NCBI GenBank assembly: GCA_910589415.1
Contig: OU342639.1
Span: forward strand, 10,734,268 to 10,798,267
Source: Malachius bipustulatus
Taxonomy: Eukaryota; Arthropoda; Insecta; Coleoptera; Melyridae
Reading direction: 5' to 3'
Length of the DNA: 64,000 bases
This document shows, piece by piece, positions 22,491-34,024 of the stretch (positions are counted from its first letter, which is position 1; each line of letters opens with the position of its first letter). The translations under genes and the position numbers were made by a program. The notes under the pieces were generated by a model. The model had not been told where the DNA came from and made no database searches. It saw only the letters and a program-made list of their open reading frames with translations.

Positions 22491-22580
22491 TATACGACAC
22501 AGAATCAATTAACAAACATCGCTGTATAGTATAGATTCCATAGCAGTGGTGAATGTTAATTAGATTCTTATGACGTATCG
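22491..22580 (-). ncRNA. hairpin 23, family F (single copy)
   Basis: Array flanks (CAATGTTGAATATACGACAC, TTATGACGT) enclose a unique core. On the minus strand AGAATCTAATTAACATTCAC pairs with the arm ending GTTTGTTAATTGATTCT, then a further CTG/CAG and TAT/ATA stem near the loop. Confidence 0.5.
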
Positions 22581-22599
22581 TTAAAATGAAGAAATGCAC

Positions 22600-23030
22600 C
22601 AGACAATGAAGAGATATAACAATAAAATAATACAACACACTAAACAATTTTGCAAATAGTTTATCAACAATAAACACCGTTTATTTATTCTCTTTATTTA
22701 TTAGTTATCTTTATCAAGACACTCATCCAGGGTGTTATTATATTACGCAAGGTGCAAGAGACGCAAGGACCAAGGAAGAAAATCGTGGACTCGGGCTACG
22801 ACTTCAAAGAATAATATACTAACTAAGCTCTATTATTTTAATTCGGATAGTTGAAATTGTGAAGCGAATCTGGAAAACTCAAAGGACTGCCCTAAGTTAT
22901 ATAATTTATACGTATCAATAGATCAATACCGACAATAATTATGCGAAATTAGCTGATCAAGTCATATTTAGTGCATTGACAAAGAAGCTGAATGTGTACT
23001 TTTTATTGTCTCTCAGTTATAATCCGACCG
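22600..23030. other. AT-rich DNA between the hairpin array and repeat R
   Basis: No recognised gene. The array spacers stop before 22.7 kb, so this is the downstream boundary of the array on the plus strand, and the upstream side if the array is transcribed from the minus strand. I could not pick a promoter by eye. Confidence 0.4.
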
Positions 23031-23290
23031 AATGAATAAACCGTTTAACTCTTTTTAAGGAAACATTTAAAATGGTTACCTATATGTAATATAATAATAA
23101 ACATAACTGGGGGAGGTTATGTAGGCGAAATTTAAGTAAAAAAACCCCGCACTAAGCCAACACATCGCCCCCTTTGGCAAAGTGCACACCTCTGTCCCCT
23201 TTTTACTTGTATAACATCTTGTTCTCCGATGGTAGACAAATAAAAAGACTCGTCTGAAAATTTGGAAAAAAAATCGCGATTTAGTAAACA
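23030..23290 (-). repeat. dispersed repeat R, copy 2
   Basis: Contains TGTAGGCGAAATTTAAGTA, CCAACACATCGCCCCCTTTG and CACCTCTGTCCCCTTTTTA, close to the copies at 24.44 and 34.03 kb. The open frame on the minus strand (23076-23291) is reproduced in the other copies with different lengths; no known domain. Confidence 0.7.
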
Positions 23291-23483
23291 AAAGAATAAT
23301 TTGCTATTCTCACTGTTAATTATGTATGTGATATTTTTGGCATTGGAACGCTCGCTCCATCAGCCACAGATTTTTGGCAACTCAAACGCAAAACCTGACC
23401 TGACGAATTTTTGAAAGATTTGGTGGAGTCAGGCTCACTTACAAAAGAAAATTACAACGTTTAATACAGTGAAGATTGCAATG

Positions 23484-23650
23484 GGCGTTTTTTTATTTTT
23501 TTATTTATTTTTTTTTAATTTTTTCATTATAAATATTTTTTTAGTTATTTTTTTTTATAATTTTTAATATATTTTTTTATATATTTTTTTTTAATTTTTA
23601 TTTTTTATTTATTTTTTTTTAATTTTTTATTTTTTAATTATGATTTTTTT
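23484..23650. repeat. T-rich low-complexity tract
   Basis: About 165 bp almost entirely of T and A (TTTATTTTTTT-like), ending abruptly at a GGGAGCAGGGATCGGGGATC segment. It could be an insertion tail on the minus strand, but no element body is recognised next to it. Confidence 0.7.
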
Positions 23651-24283
23651 TCCTTGGGAGCAGGGATCGGGGATCGACAATGATCACAACGCGTCTAGGG
23701 GTCCATCAAGACGATTTTTACGCTAGACAAGACAGGACCACGGAATCATATGGGTGTCAACGAGCGGATAGTGCACACAGGATACTTAAGTCCTAATTAT
23801 TGTAAACATAAAGAAAAATTTAACAAACAAATACACCAAGCAGCAAGCTATGAAAACCATAATAAAAAGAGAATATTATTATTCTCACTGTTATGGTTTT
23901 GATGTTTAAAAATTTGTGAATGAGACCAAAAGCAAGGCAGTATAAAACAATGCAATTTCGCTTGAATTCGCTGTTTAGCTGCTACTGCTAATCATGATGA
24001 TGGCTAATCACTTTAATTACCGGTTAATGAGATGAGAGTCGAGAGATTTAGTTATGAGTGAGATTTCACTACCGATCTTGACTTCTTCGAAGCTGGTAGG
24101 GAAGAGTGTTTCTGTCGCGTCCAGTCGTGTGAATGCTTTTCTTCCGTGAAAACGGGAAGAAGGTGATAGGAGAAGGGACGGTAAATCCACCTGCTGTCCT
24201 TGCGCATAATTTGAATTTTATGCGAAGATTAATTATGCTTGTTGTATGCAACCAACTTTTCGTGTACGAGTTCGGAATACTCA

Positions 24284-24890
24284 CCTTTGAACCAGAAATA
24301 ATAATATTGGCTTGAAGATATGTTTCCTTGTCAAGAGCGACGAACAGTAGAATTCGTAGACAAATATTTTACAACAATTCATGAGAAAGACATGCATCAC
24401 CATATCAGTATATGTGCTTTTTTCGTCATTTAATAGTCCGACCGAATGAATAAACCCTCTAGCTCTTTTTAAGGAAACATTTAAAATGGTTAGGTATATG
24501 TAATTAGGGGGGGGGGGGTATATAATAATGAACATAACTGGGGGAGGTTATGTAGGCGAAATTTAAGTATAAAAAAAACACGCACTAAGCCAACACATCG
24601 CCCCCTTTGGCAAAGTGCACACCTCTGTCCCCTTTTTATCTGTATAACATCTTGTTCTCCGATGATAGACAAATAAAAAGACTCGTCTGAAAATTTGGAA
24701 AAAACGCGATTTAGTAAGTTTTTGATGCAAAAGAATAATTTGCTTGTCTCACCTACTCCAGTTCTAAAGCGATTAGAACCAGAAATAATAATATTGGCCT
24801 GAAGACATGTTTCCTTGTCAAGAGCGAGGAACAGTTTTCGCCTGTGCACTCGGTTCTCGGAGAATCCGTAGATAAATATTCTACGTCAAT
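24284..24890 (-). repeat. dispersed repeat R, copy 3, with flanking duplicated segment
   Basis: 24436-24890 matches 34025-34460 over most of its length, including the CCAGAAATAATAATATTGGC segment. A further copy of that segment precedes it at 24287-24440, so this is a nested duplication. A G-run (about ten G) lies near 24507. No known domain in the minus-strand frames. Confidence 0.7.
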
Positions 24891-24959
24891 TCATAATATT
24901 TCTTTTGACTTGAAAGGTTCGGTTTGAAAAGAAATCAGGAACTGAATCAGTTGATGCAA

Positions 24960-25075
24960 CTGATTTAAGTGGTTCTGACGATACCGAGGCTTTTTCGGTC
25001 TCGAGATCTACAGGACCGAGACCGGGAGCGAAACCGAGACTAAAACCCCGAGTCTCGCTCAATCCCGGTATCTAC
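24960..25075. repeat. CCGAGACCG-rich low-complexity segment
   Basis: Repeated CCGAGACCG / CGGTCTCG motifs form a short hairpin (CGGTCTCG pairing with CGAGACCG, about 24998-25026). A similar ACCGAGACCGAGACCGAA lies near 26116. Confidence 0.6.
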
Positions 25076-25222
25076 ATATTTTCCAATTAATAGGATTCTT
25101 TTAGTTTTTGTTAGCACTAAAGTAGAATAATTGAAGCACAATAGGTAGTGTTTCAAACAAAGTATGTTAACGGTTATTAATTGCGAATTATGTCTTAATT
25201 AGGGGCCATTTCGTGAAATCCC

Positions 25223-25508
25223 GTTTGTCAACCACAAGCTTTCGTAAAAATTGATTTCCTTCATCAGGACTAAAATAATCGAAAATTCCATCATACATAA
25301 AAAATTAAATAATTGAATTCACTTAGGTACTTACAGCGCAAGTGAGGTCTAATTAAAGCGTTTATTTTATAAAATAATTAAAAGGTAACTTACGTGTTAA
25401 TTTCGAAAATAAATTACGACGTTATTTTTTTTTAATGTGTGATGGAATTTTCGATTTGTTTAGTCCTGATGAAGGAAATCACTTTTCCCGAAAGCTTGGC
25501 TAACAAAC
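25223..25508. mobile_element. inverted element with hammerhead-like cores, probably Penelope-like
   Basis: Two arms of about 75 bp face each other (25223-25300 and 25435-25508). Each carries CTGATGA followed by a short stem and then GAAA. On the plus strand CTGATGA is at 25466-25472 and GAAA at 25490-25493, with GGAAA/TTTCC as stem II; the other is on the minus strand (25240-25267). CUGAUGA...GAAA is the catalytic core of hammerhead ribozymes, which Penelope-like retroelements carry in their terminal repeats. I could not locate a convincing stem III, so activity is doubtful. Confidence 0.4.
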
Positions 25509-25509
25509 A

Positions 25510-26930
25510 GATTTTCATATTTAACCTTAATTAAGAGGTAATTCCCAATTAACTCTTAACATACTGTGTTTTCACTAAATATATTTTTACATATTTACGT
25601 ATCTACCTATTTTAATGGAATAGAAGTCATTTAAGAAAGAAAAACGTCATTTAAAATTTCATTCAAAGGTTTTATTAATACTTTCATTTACAAAACAAAA
25701 ATTATAGATTTATTATTCAACAATTAAAAACAAACATAAATCAAAAATTTTCAGATAATCACTGATTTTAATTAATTTTGAAACAAATTAATTGGGAATA
25801 TTTTCAATGTTGTTTTATTTTTTATCGGTAATTAAGTCTTCTTAAAGGGATTGAAACTTATTTTCAGTAATATCCGACCAATATTTTGATAATACAGGAC
25901 ATTTTGAAATCAGTAATTATCTCTATATGAAAATAAACTTAAATAAATTTATACAATTTTTGTAAATACAATTTATGTTTTCAACCCTTACTTTGTAGAA
26001 TCTTTGCATACTGGTGGATAATAAATAAAACACTAATGTTTAAAAAAATTCTACTCTATACTGATGGATAATATAAACATTACACGTGTTTCGCTACTTT
26101 TAAAGTAGCATCTTCACACCGAGACCGAGACCGAATCACTAATCATGGCAGTATGCCATTCTCAATAGTTAGTAAGTGGCAAAAAGAAAATTCAATTAGG
26201 TAAGTTTTTGCGTCTAGTTTGTGTATGAAATTTATTACATGTTTGGCATGTGGCAATGTGATTGTAGTTCGTAGTTGAGAATTTTTAACTTCAGAGTTCT
26301 CACCACAATTTTCAAGTGAGTCGACGCATTGTCGAAGAAGACCCGGCTCTTATAATCATTGATAGCTAACAAAAATAGGGTAGGTAACCGCTCTAGTATA
26401 CCTACCTAAGTCTGAGGCAGTCTATTTTGGTCAGTGTACCGTAGTGATCAAATCATATTACTTTTTACTTGAAAGGTTCGGTCGTGAGTGATTTGTTAGC
26501 TTTAATTTTTCAGGACATTCTTTCAGTTTTATAATTATGAGCCTGCTTAGAAGTTAAGTAAGATCTATATGTATTGTATTGAACTTTCAGTGGGGGAAAC
26601 TACTTCTGTTGAGTCGGAAGTGAAGCTCCGAATGATTTATTGTTCCGGCCATCACTAGCATGTATTACTTACAGTTTTTTGATAAATTTTTGATTGCATT
26701 TTCTTCAGACCTAAGCAACTACCTACGTATATCCTTTTAGAACAAAAATGTGTTTTATCATGATGCCCGAAACTTTATATATCATTACTGCCTGGACAGT
26801 ATTTCCTATATGAGTATTTGTAAATCGATTTATTTTTATTGCTTAGAAGAGCGTCAGTGTACTGTATGTATTTGGTGAAAGTGTACTGTGCGTATTTGGT
26901 GTAAGTGTACGGAGCTAGAGTTCTCATGAG
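25510..26930. other. AT-rich DNA with small repeat remnants
   Basis: No gene recognised. 26139-26270 matches 34470-34600 (GTCAGTATGCCATCTTCAATAG-like, then ATTACATGTTTGGCATGTGG), which links this stretch to the DNA just after repeat R at 34 kb. A segment near 26030-26060 (AATAAAACACTAATGTTT) recurs at 33692. Confidence 0.5.
26085..26120 (-). mobile_element. Penelope-like terminal fragment (degenerate hammerhead region)
   Basis: On the minus strand the segment reads GAAGATGCTACTTTAAAAGT followed by AGCGAAACACGTG: a perfect GCTACTTT/AAAGTAGC stem followed by GAAAC. This kind of motif is common at Penelope-like element ends in animals. The CTGATGA part is changed, so it is a remnant. Confidence 0.35.
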
Positions 26931-27160
26931 TCGCTACCCTCATGACACGTGTCACACCTCACGTGCCTCTTAAGTCCTCTGCTTGGTCCACCGCGCAACT
27001 GAGGGCCCTGTTTATCTCTAGGGACGTGAATCTCTCAGAGATAACCCAGCACTCTCAGTCGCGCATCCCTTTAAAAAAAGAAAGGGCCCCTATCCGCCAC
27101 CCAGGGGACGCGCCGCTAAGTTACAGAGGTATAACTCGCGGTGGACAGGTGTAATAATTT
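26930..27160 (-). mobile_element. LINE 5' fragment, type with GGTGGCGGATAGGGG motif
   Basis: The minus strand carries CTGGGTGGCGGATAGGGGCC, a motif typical of the 5' region of a group of insect non-LTR retrotransposons, and shared with the fragment at 57.1-57.4 kb. The local base composition is much more GC-rich than the surroundings. No reverse transcriptase motif is present. Confidence 0.45.
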
Positions 27161-27249
27161 TAATCCTGCACTAAAAGTAAGAATGGCTTGTAGCCTTACT
27201 CAAACCGTTTCAAAAATTAAATGTTTAGATGACAAATTTTTACTCTTCA

Positions 27250-27660
27250 AAAGGTATTCCTAAGGAAAAAGCAGCAAAAATCGTCAGCCTACAGGAGGAG
27301 TTGAGGAACAGTAATTCTAATTTTGCACAGCAACAAAACCAACAAAATTGTTGATATGAACTGAGTTGTTTTCCAAAGTAGTAGATTTCGTAGGGAATGA
27401 TGGCGCCTACCGTAAGCTACTTGGAATGTTATCCAAACAGGTATACTCCCATGCCAATGATACCAAATACAATTTGAAGTTCTTGCTCCACATCTAGAAA
27501 GAATATGAGCTGTCATCCTCGAGCGGATAAATCTGGTTCGTAACTTCAGAAGACCTTGGTCTGGCAGGAAAAAATGTCAAGTCGATAAGAGCTTTAGCGG
27601 ATGAAACAAGTCTTGATCCGGCATTAGTATGGATGGAACGCTTACAGCAATGATTAGAAA
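27250..27660 (+). pseudogene. Piwi-clade Argonaute fragment a (PAZ + linker 2), broken
   Basis: Piwi proteins are germline Argonautes that use piRNAs to silence transposons. Here the reading starts near FKEKAAKI-like residues (27250), then a PAZ-type strand GTVILILHSNKTNKIVDMN (27309-27365), which parallels the GxxVLTxYNNKTYRIDDI pattern of Piwi PAZ domains. After frameshifts, RALADETSLDPALVWMERLQ (about 27584-27645) matches the linker that follows the PAZ in Piwi proteins. Stops and frame changes break it throughout, so it cannot encode protein. It faces fragment b end to end with almost no spacer. Assignment rests on motif order, also seen in the other copies of this window. Confidence 0.65.
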
Positions 27661-28200
27661 TTCCTCCTTCCCGGTAAAGGACTCTTATTTCATCAGCCTC
27701 TGTAAATTCAGTCTGATATTTCAATTAGTTAAGATTTCCATAACCCCGCGATTTTCCACCATTCGTTTTCTGTATCGTTGCAAGCGTTCCACATCCGTTG
27801 ATGCTGCCGGATCAACACGTAGGTATGTCATCTGCTAATGCTCTCGTCGTCGGCTCGGCTTTTTCTCTTGCCTGTCAATGGTACGAAATTCTTCTGAAGT
27901 TAGAGATCAGATATTATCCACTCCAGGGCGACTGCTATTCTTTTAGATCTGGAGCATTAATTTCAGACTGGATTTGGTATAATTGGCAATGGGAGCTTCG
28001 TATACATGTTTTGATAAGTTTCCAAGTAACTTACGGTAGGCACCATTCCCTACGAATCTACGGCGTTGGAGAACCATACAGTTCATGTCATAAATTTTGT
28101 AGATTGTGTTGTTATGAGATATTATAATTGCTGTTCCTCTACTCTTCCCGCACGCTGCCTATTTTAGCTACTTTTTCCTTAAAAGTACCTCAGGAAGAGT
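27655..28200 (-). pseudogene. Piwi-clade Argonaute fragment b (PAZ + linker 2), inverted partner of a
   Basis: Read on the minus strand: TFKEKVAKIGSVREE (from about 28188), AIIISHNNTIYKIYDMNC (PAZ, parallel to VLTxYNNKTYRIDDI), then after breaks VERLQRYRKRMVENRGVME (about 27792-27735) and a remnant of the next linker. This covers the same domains as fragment a but is clearly diverged from it in sequence. Several stops are present. Together a and b form an imperfect hairpin with arms of about 410-540 bp. Confidence 0.7.
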
Positions 28201-28299
28201 AAACATTCTCAACCAATAATTATTTGATTATTCACCGGTTTTTGTTCGCTTTAGTCCATTCTCAATTTCAATTAGGGATTAAATCATTACACTTGTCCC

Positions 28300-28544
28300 G
28301 AAGTTTTAGTGTATTTTTTAATAAAAAAATACACTAAAACTATTTTATATAAAAAAAAAAAACATTATTGAGGACGATATCACTTGTCCTCACAAACTCA
28401 TCAAATGTCCATCGATCCTGACCCCCATATCACGAAAAAGTGGTTTTCTAAAACGATGTTCTCCGGCTCACTGTGAACCGGATAAATATTTTTGTTTACC
28501 ATCCGGGACCTGTGGCAGTCCATAATTGCATCCTTCAGATGTAT
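28300..28544. other. short palindrome and unassigned DNA before the PAZ repeat
   Basis: A perfect GTTTTAGTGTATTTTTTAAT-type palindrome spans about 28303-28340. The rest (28345-28544) is unassigned; it contains GATCCTGACCCCCATATCAC and a small CCGG-bounded inverted motif near 28466-28482. Confidence 0.4.
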
Positions 28545-30189
28545 CTTTTAGATATATCACACTGATGAGCTCATAATTAGAGCGAAACGATAGAATTCTT
28601 GGAAGCAAAGTTTTAACAGCTTACAATAATAAAACACATAGAATCGATGATATTGCTTCGGATGCTTCAACAAGAGTGGCGGGTCTGCCATTTCTTACTT
28701 AGATTACTACCAAAACAGATACGGAGTAAGGATAACAGATGAAGAACAGCCGATGTTAATTTCACGCAGTCGACCTAGTCTTTTAGATATATCACACTGA
28801 TGAGCTCATAATTAGAGCGAAACGATAGAATTCTTGGAAGTAAAGTTTTAACAGCTTACAGTAATAAAACACATAGAATCGATGATATTGCTTCGGATGC
28901 TTCAACAAGAGTGGCGGGTCTGCCATTTCTTACTTAGATTACTACCAAAACAGATACGGAGTAAGGATAACAGATGAAGAACAGCCGATGTTAATTTCAC
29001 GCAGTCGACCTAGTCTTTTAGATATATCACACTGATGAGCTCATAATTAGAGCGAAACGATAGAATTCTTGGAAGCAAAGTTTTAACAGCTTACAATAAT
29101 AAAACACATAGAATCGATGATATTGCTTCGGATGATTCAACAAGAGTGGCGGGTCTGCCATTTCTTACTTAGATTACTACCAAAACAGATACGGAGTAAG
29201 GATAACAGATGAAGAACAGCCGATGTTAATTTCACGCAGTCGACCTAGTCTTTTAGATATATCACACTGATGAGCTCATAATTAGAGCGAAACGATAGAA
29301 TTCTTGGAAGCAAAGTTTTAACAGCTTACAATAATAAAACACATAGAATCGATGATATTGCTTCGGATGCTTCAACAAGAGTGGCGGGTCTGCCATTTCT
29401 TACTTAGATTACTACCAAAACAGATACGGAGTAAGGATAACAGATGAAGAACAGCCGATGTTAATTTCACGCAGTCGACCTAGTCTTTTAGATATATCAC
29501 ACTGATGAGCTCATAATTAGAGCGAAACGATAGAATTCTTGGAAGTAAAGTTTTAACAGCTTACAATAATAAAACACATAGAATCGATGATATTGCTTCG
29601 GATGCTTCAACAAGAGTGGCGGGTCTGCCATTTCTTACTTAGATTACTACCAAAACAGATACGGAGTAAGGATAACAGATGAAGAACAGCCGATGTTAAT
29701 TTCACGCAGTCGACCTAGTCTTTTAGATATATCACACTGATGAGCTCATAATTAGAGCGAAACGATAGAATTCTTGGAAGCAAAGTTTTAACAGCTTACA
29801 ATAATAAAACACATAGAATCGATGATATTGCTTCGGATGCTTCAACAAGAGTGGCGGGTCTGCCATTTCTTACTTAGATTACTACCAAAACAGATACGGA
29901 GTAAGGATAACAGATGAAGAACAGCTGATGTTAATTTCACGCAGTCGACCTAGTCTTTTAGATATATCACACTGATGAGCTCATAATTAGAGCGAAACGA
30001 TAGAATTCTTGGAAGCAAAGTTTTAACAGCTTACAATAATAAAACACATAGAATCGATGATATTGCTTCGGATGCTTCAACAAGAGTGGCGGGTCTGCCA
30101 TTTCTTACTTAGATTACTACCAAAACAGATACGGAGTAAGGATAACAGATGAAGAACAGCCGCAATGTTAATTTCACGCAGTCGACCTA
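28545..30189 (+). repeat. seven tandem copies of a 235-bp Piwi PAZ fragment
   Basis: Units start at 28545, 28780, 29015, 29250, 29485, 29720 and 29955, each 235 bp and differing by only a few bases (for example GGAAGCAAAG/GGAAGTAAAG). Each unit encodes, in two frames, VLTAYNNKTHRIDDIA (PAZ core) and then YLDYYQNRYGVRITDEEQPM plus LISRSRP (end of PAZ). There is a frame break between the two, and 235 is not a multiple of three, so the array has no continuous frame. The last unit runs directly into fragment d, whose sequence continues the protein past SRSRP; this suggests the repeat grew from the start of fragment d. The homogeneity indicates recent amplification or gene conversion. Confidence 0.85.
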
Positions 30190-30619
30190 GGGAATTCCGG
30201 GCCGGTATGCCCGAATTGATATTCCTGGTTCCCGAACTGTGCAAAGTCACAGGCCTAACGGATCGGCAAAGGGAAAATTTTCAGCTTATGAGAGCATTAG
30301 CTTACTTACAAAGTAATATCAGGTTGGCTACTTGTCTGGTTTGGTGTAACGTAACATTTGGAACAAGTTCCACGAGGACACTTCTATTAAGAAGAAGCTT
30401 TGTGAAGAAATCTACAAATCAGGGGAACTGAAGATGTCATTGTTTCAAAAAGAATCAATACAAGAATTTTTTCAAAAGTCCAGGGTTGGCAAAATCCGCC
30501 AACAGAAACCGTTGTAGACGATGCTATTACCCTGACTGAAAGGTATGACTTTTTCATTGTCTCTCAATGCGTGAGACAGGGAACTGTAGCCTCTATAAGC
30601 TTCAACGTCATAGAGGACA

Positions 30620-30625
<6 letters not shown>
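30095..30625 (+). pseudogene. Piwi-clade Argonaute fragment d (PAZ end, linker 2, C-terminal PIWI)
   Basis: The first open part reads YGVRITDEEQPMLISRSRPR then MPELIFLVPELCKVTGLTD and NFQLMRALA, the classic end of the Piwi PAZ/linker region. After about 25 bases of unclear sequence and a frame change come [10 protein letters not shown] and NPPTETVVDDAITLTERYDF, then IVSQCVRQGTVASISFNVIE. This is the part of the PIWI (RNase H-like) domain between its second aspartate and its final histidine. The MID domain, the first catalytic aspartate and the C-terminus are missing, so the copy is dead as a slicer. The reverse frame and stops between the blocks confirm a pseudogene. A G-rich satellite starts right after it. 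Confidence 0.85.
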
Positions 30626-33000
<2,375 letters not shown>

Positions 33001-33011
33001 TGGGATAGGTT

Positions 33012-33536
33012 ACCTCAATGGCTTTCAAGCTTGTCGTGGCTACAGTTCTCTATCTCACGCATTTAGAGACAATGGAACAGTCATACTTTTCAGTCAAGGA
33101 ATAGCATCGTCTACAACGGTTGCTGGTGAAGGATTTTGTCCACCCTGGATTTTTGAAAAAATTCTAGTGTTGATTCTTTTCGAAACAATGACATCTTCAG
33201 TTCCCCTGCTTTGTAAATTTCTTCACAAAGCTTTTTCTTAATAGAAGTGTCCTCGTGGAACTTGTTCCAAATGTTATGTTACACCAAACCAGACAAGTAC
33301 CAACCTGATATTACTTTGTAAGCAAGCTAATGCTCTCATAAGCTGAAAGTTCTCCCTTTGTCGATCCATTGGGCCTGTGACTTTACATAGTTCGGGAACC
33401 AGCAATATCAATTCGGGCATGCCGGCCCGGAATTCCCTAGGTCGACTGCGTGAAATCAACATCGGCTGTTCTTAATCTGTTATCCTTACTCCGTATCTGT
33501 TTTGGTAGTAATCTAAGTAAGAAATGGCAGACCCAA
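33012..33536 (-). pseudogene. Piwi-clade Argonaute fragment e, inverted partner of d
   Basis: Read on the minus strand it repeats fragment d: YGVRIT-type PAZ end, MPELILLVPELCKVTG, NFQLMRALA, then [10 protein letters not shown] and a decayed [12 protein letters not shown]. It is similar to d base by base over about 500 bp, with more damage in the last third (the RQGTV part is lost). The open frame 33274-33462 covers the linker. With d it forms an inverted repeat whose loop is the G-rich satellite. Confidence 0.8.
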
Positions 33537-33539
33537 AAA

Positions 33540-33690
33540 ATTTCAGTTAGAATTACTTGAGAAGAACTCAACTGGTTGCTGGATAGTGGTTGCTCTGACC
33601 ACATTGTTACTGATTCTAAATTATTACATATTATTATTATTTTCAAGATTGGAGAAGCTGGCTAAAAATCTTAGCATTGAATTGATTATG
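33540..33690 (+). mobile_element. Copia-type retrotransposon protease fragment
   Basis: The frame from 33570 reads NWLLDSGCSDHIVTDSK, the aspartic protease active-site region of Ty1/copia polyproteins (LDSGCSDHI/T). It is followed by a short decayed continuation (FSRLEKLAKNLSI in another frame). No integrase, reverse transcriptase or LTR is seen here. It abuts the outer end of Piwi fragment e. Confidence 0.7.
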
Positions 33691-33764
33691 AATAAAACAC
33701 TAATGTTTCATAAAATTCTACTGTATATTGAATATTTCTTAGCATTAAAGTTATTAAATCAACC

Positions 33765-33880
33765 AGAAGAAGAATTTTTTCAAAAGTCCAGGGTGGACAA
33801 AATCATCCACTAGGTAGACAATGTTATATTATACCCTTCCTGAAAGGTGGAACTTTTTCATTGCGTGAGATATTTCCATC
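33765..33880 (+). pseudogene. Piwi PIWI-domain fragment f (short)
   Basis: RRRIFSKVQGGQN reads like the [16 protein letters not shown] segment of fragments d and e, and the downstream bases keep a damaged GTAGACAATG...CTTTTTCATTG...GCGTGAGA order. It is a third, plus-strand copy of about 110 bp, heavily decayed. Confidence 0.6.
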
Positions 33881-34024
33881 AAAGTATGTACGAGTAAGTA
33901 TGATATAAAGTTGTAATATCAATATTTATCATCTCATCGATTTATATTGCGGGTGTTTCTTGATGCCCACAAAACTATGACATGAAAAATAGATACAGTA
34001 AATATTATAAAGTATAGAACGAGT

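Larger units (their letters stand above)
14777..22590 (-). ncRNA. array of 23 microRNA-like hairpins in at least six families
   Basis: A unit of about 90 nt is repeated 23 times across 7.4 kb. On the plus strand it starts near TGAATGCACGACACAGAAT and ends near GACTCTATGACGTTG. Read on the minus strand, each unit folds into a stem of roughly 25-32 bp with a 14-20-nt loop usually containing GTTTTCTAGATT or a variant. The basal stem and loop are conserved while the central ~22 bp differs between families, as in a microRNA cluster with diversified mature sequences. Several arm changes are G.U on the minus strand but C.A on the plus strand, and at least one double change keeps pairing. Units are separated by reused spacers, including AAT microsatellites. 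Transcription, Drosha/Dicer processing and targets are not visible here; a structured satellite is the main alternative. Confidence 0.6.

Noticed and set aside
15172..22580. CRISPR-like array (regular repeats with variable middles)
   Set aside because: The DNA is eukaryotic, the repeats are ~90-nt hairpin units with irregular spacing of 180-330 bp, and no cas genes are present.
24069..24315. Possible coding exon at 24.07-24.32 kb (frames on both strands)
   Set aside because: Frames overlap on opposite strands, no domain is recognised, and the end overlaps repeat R.
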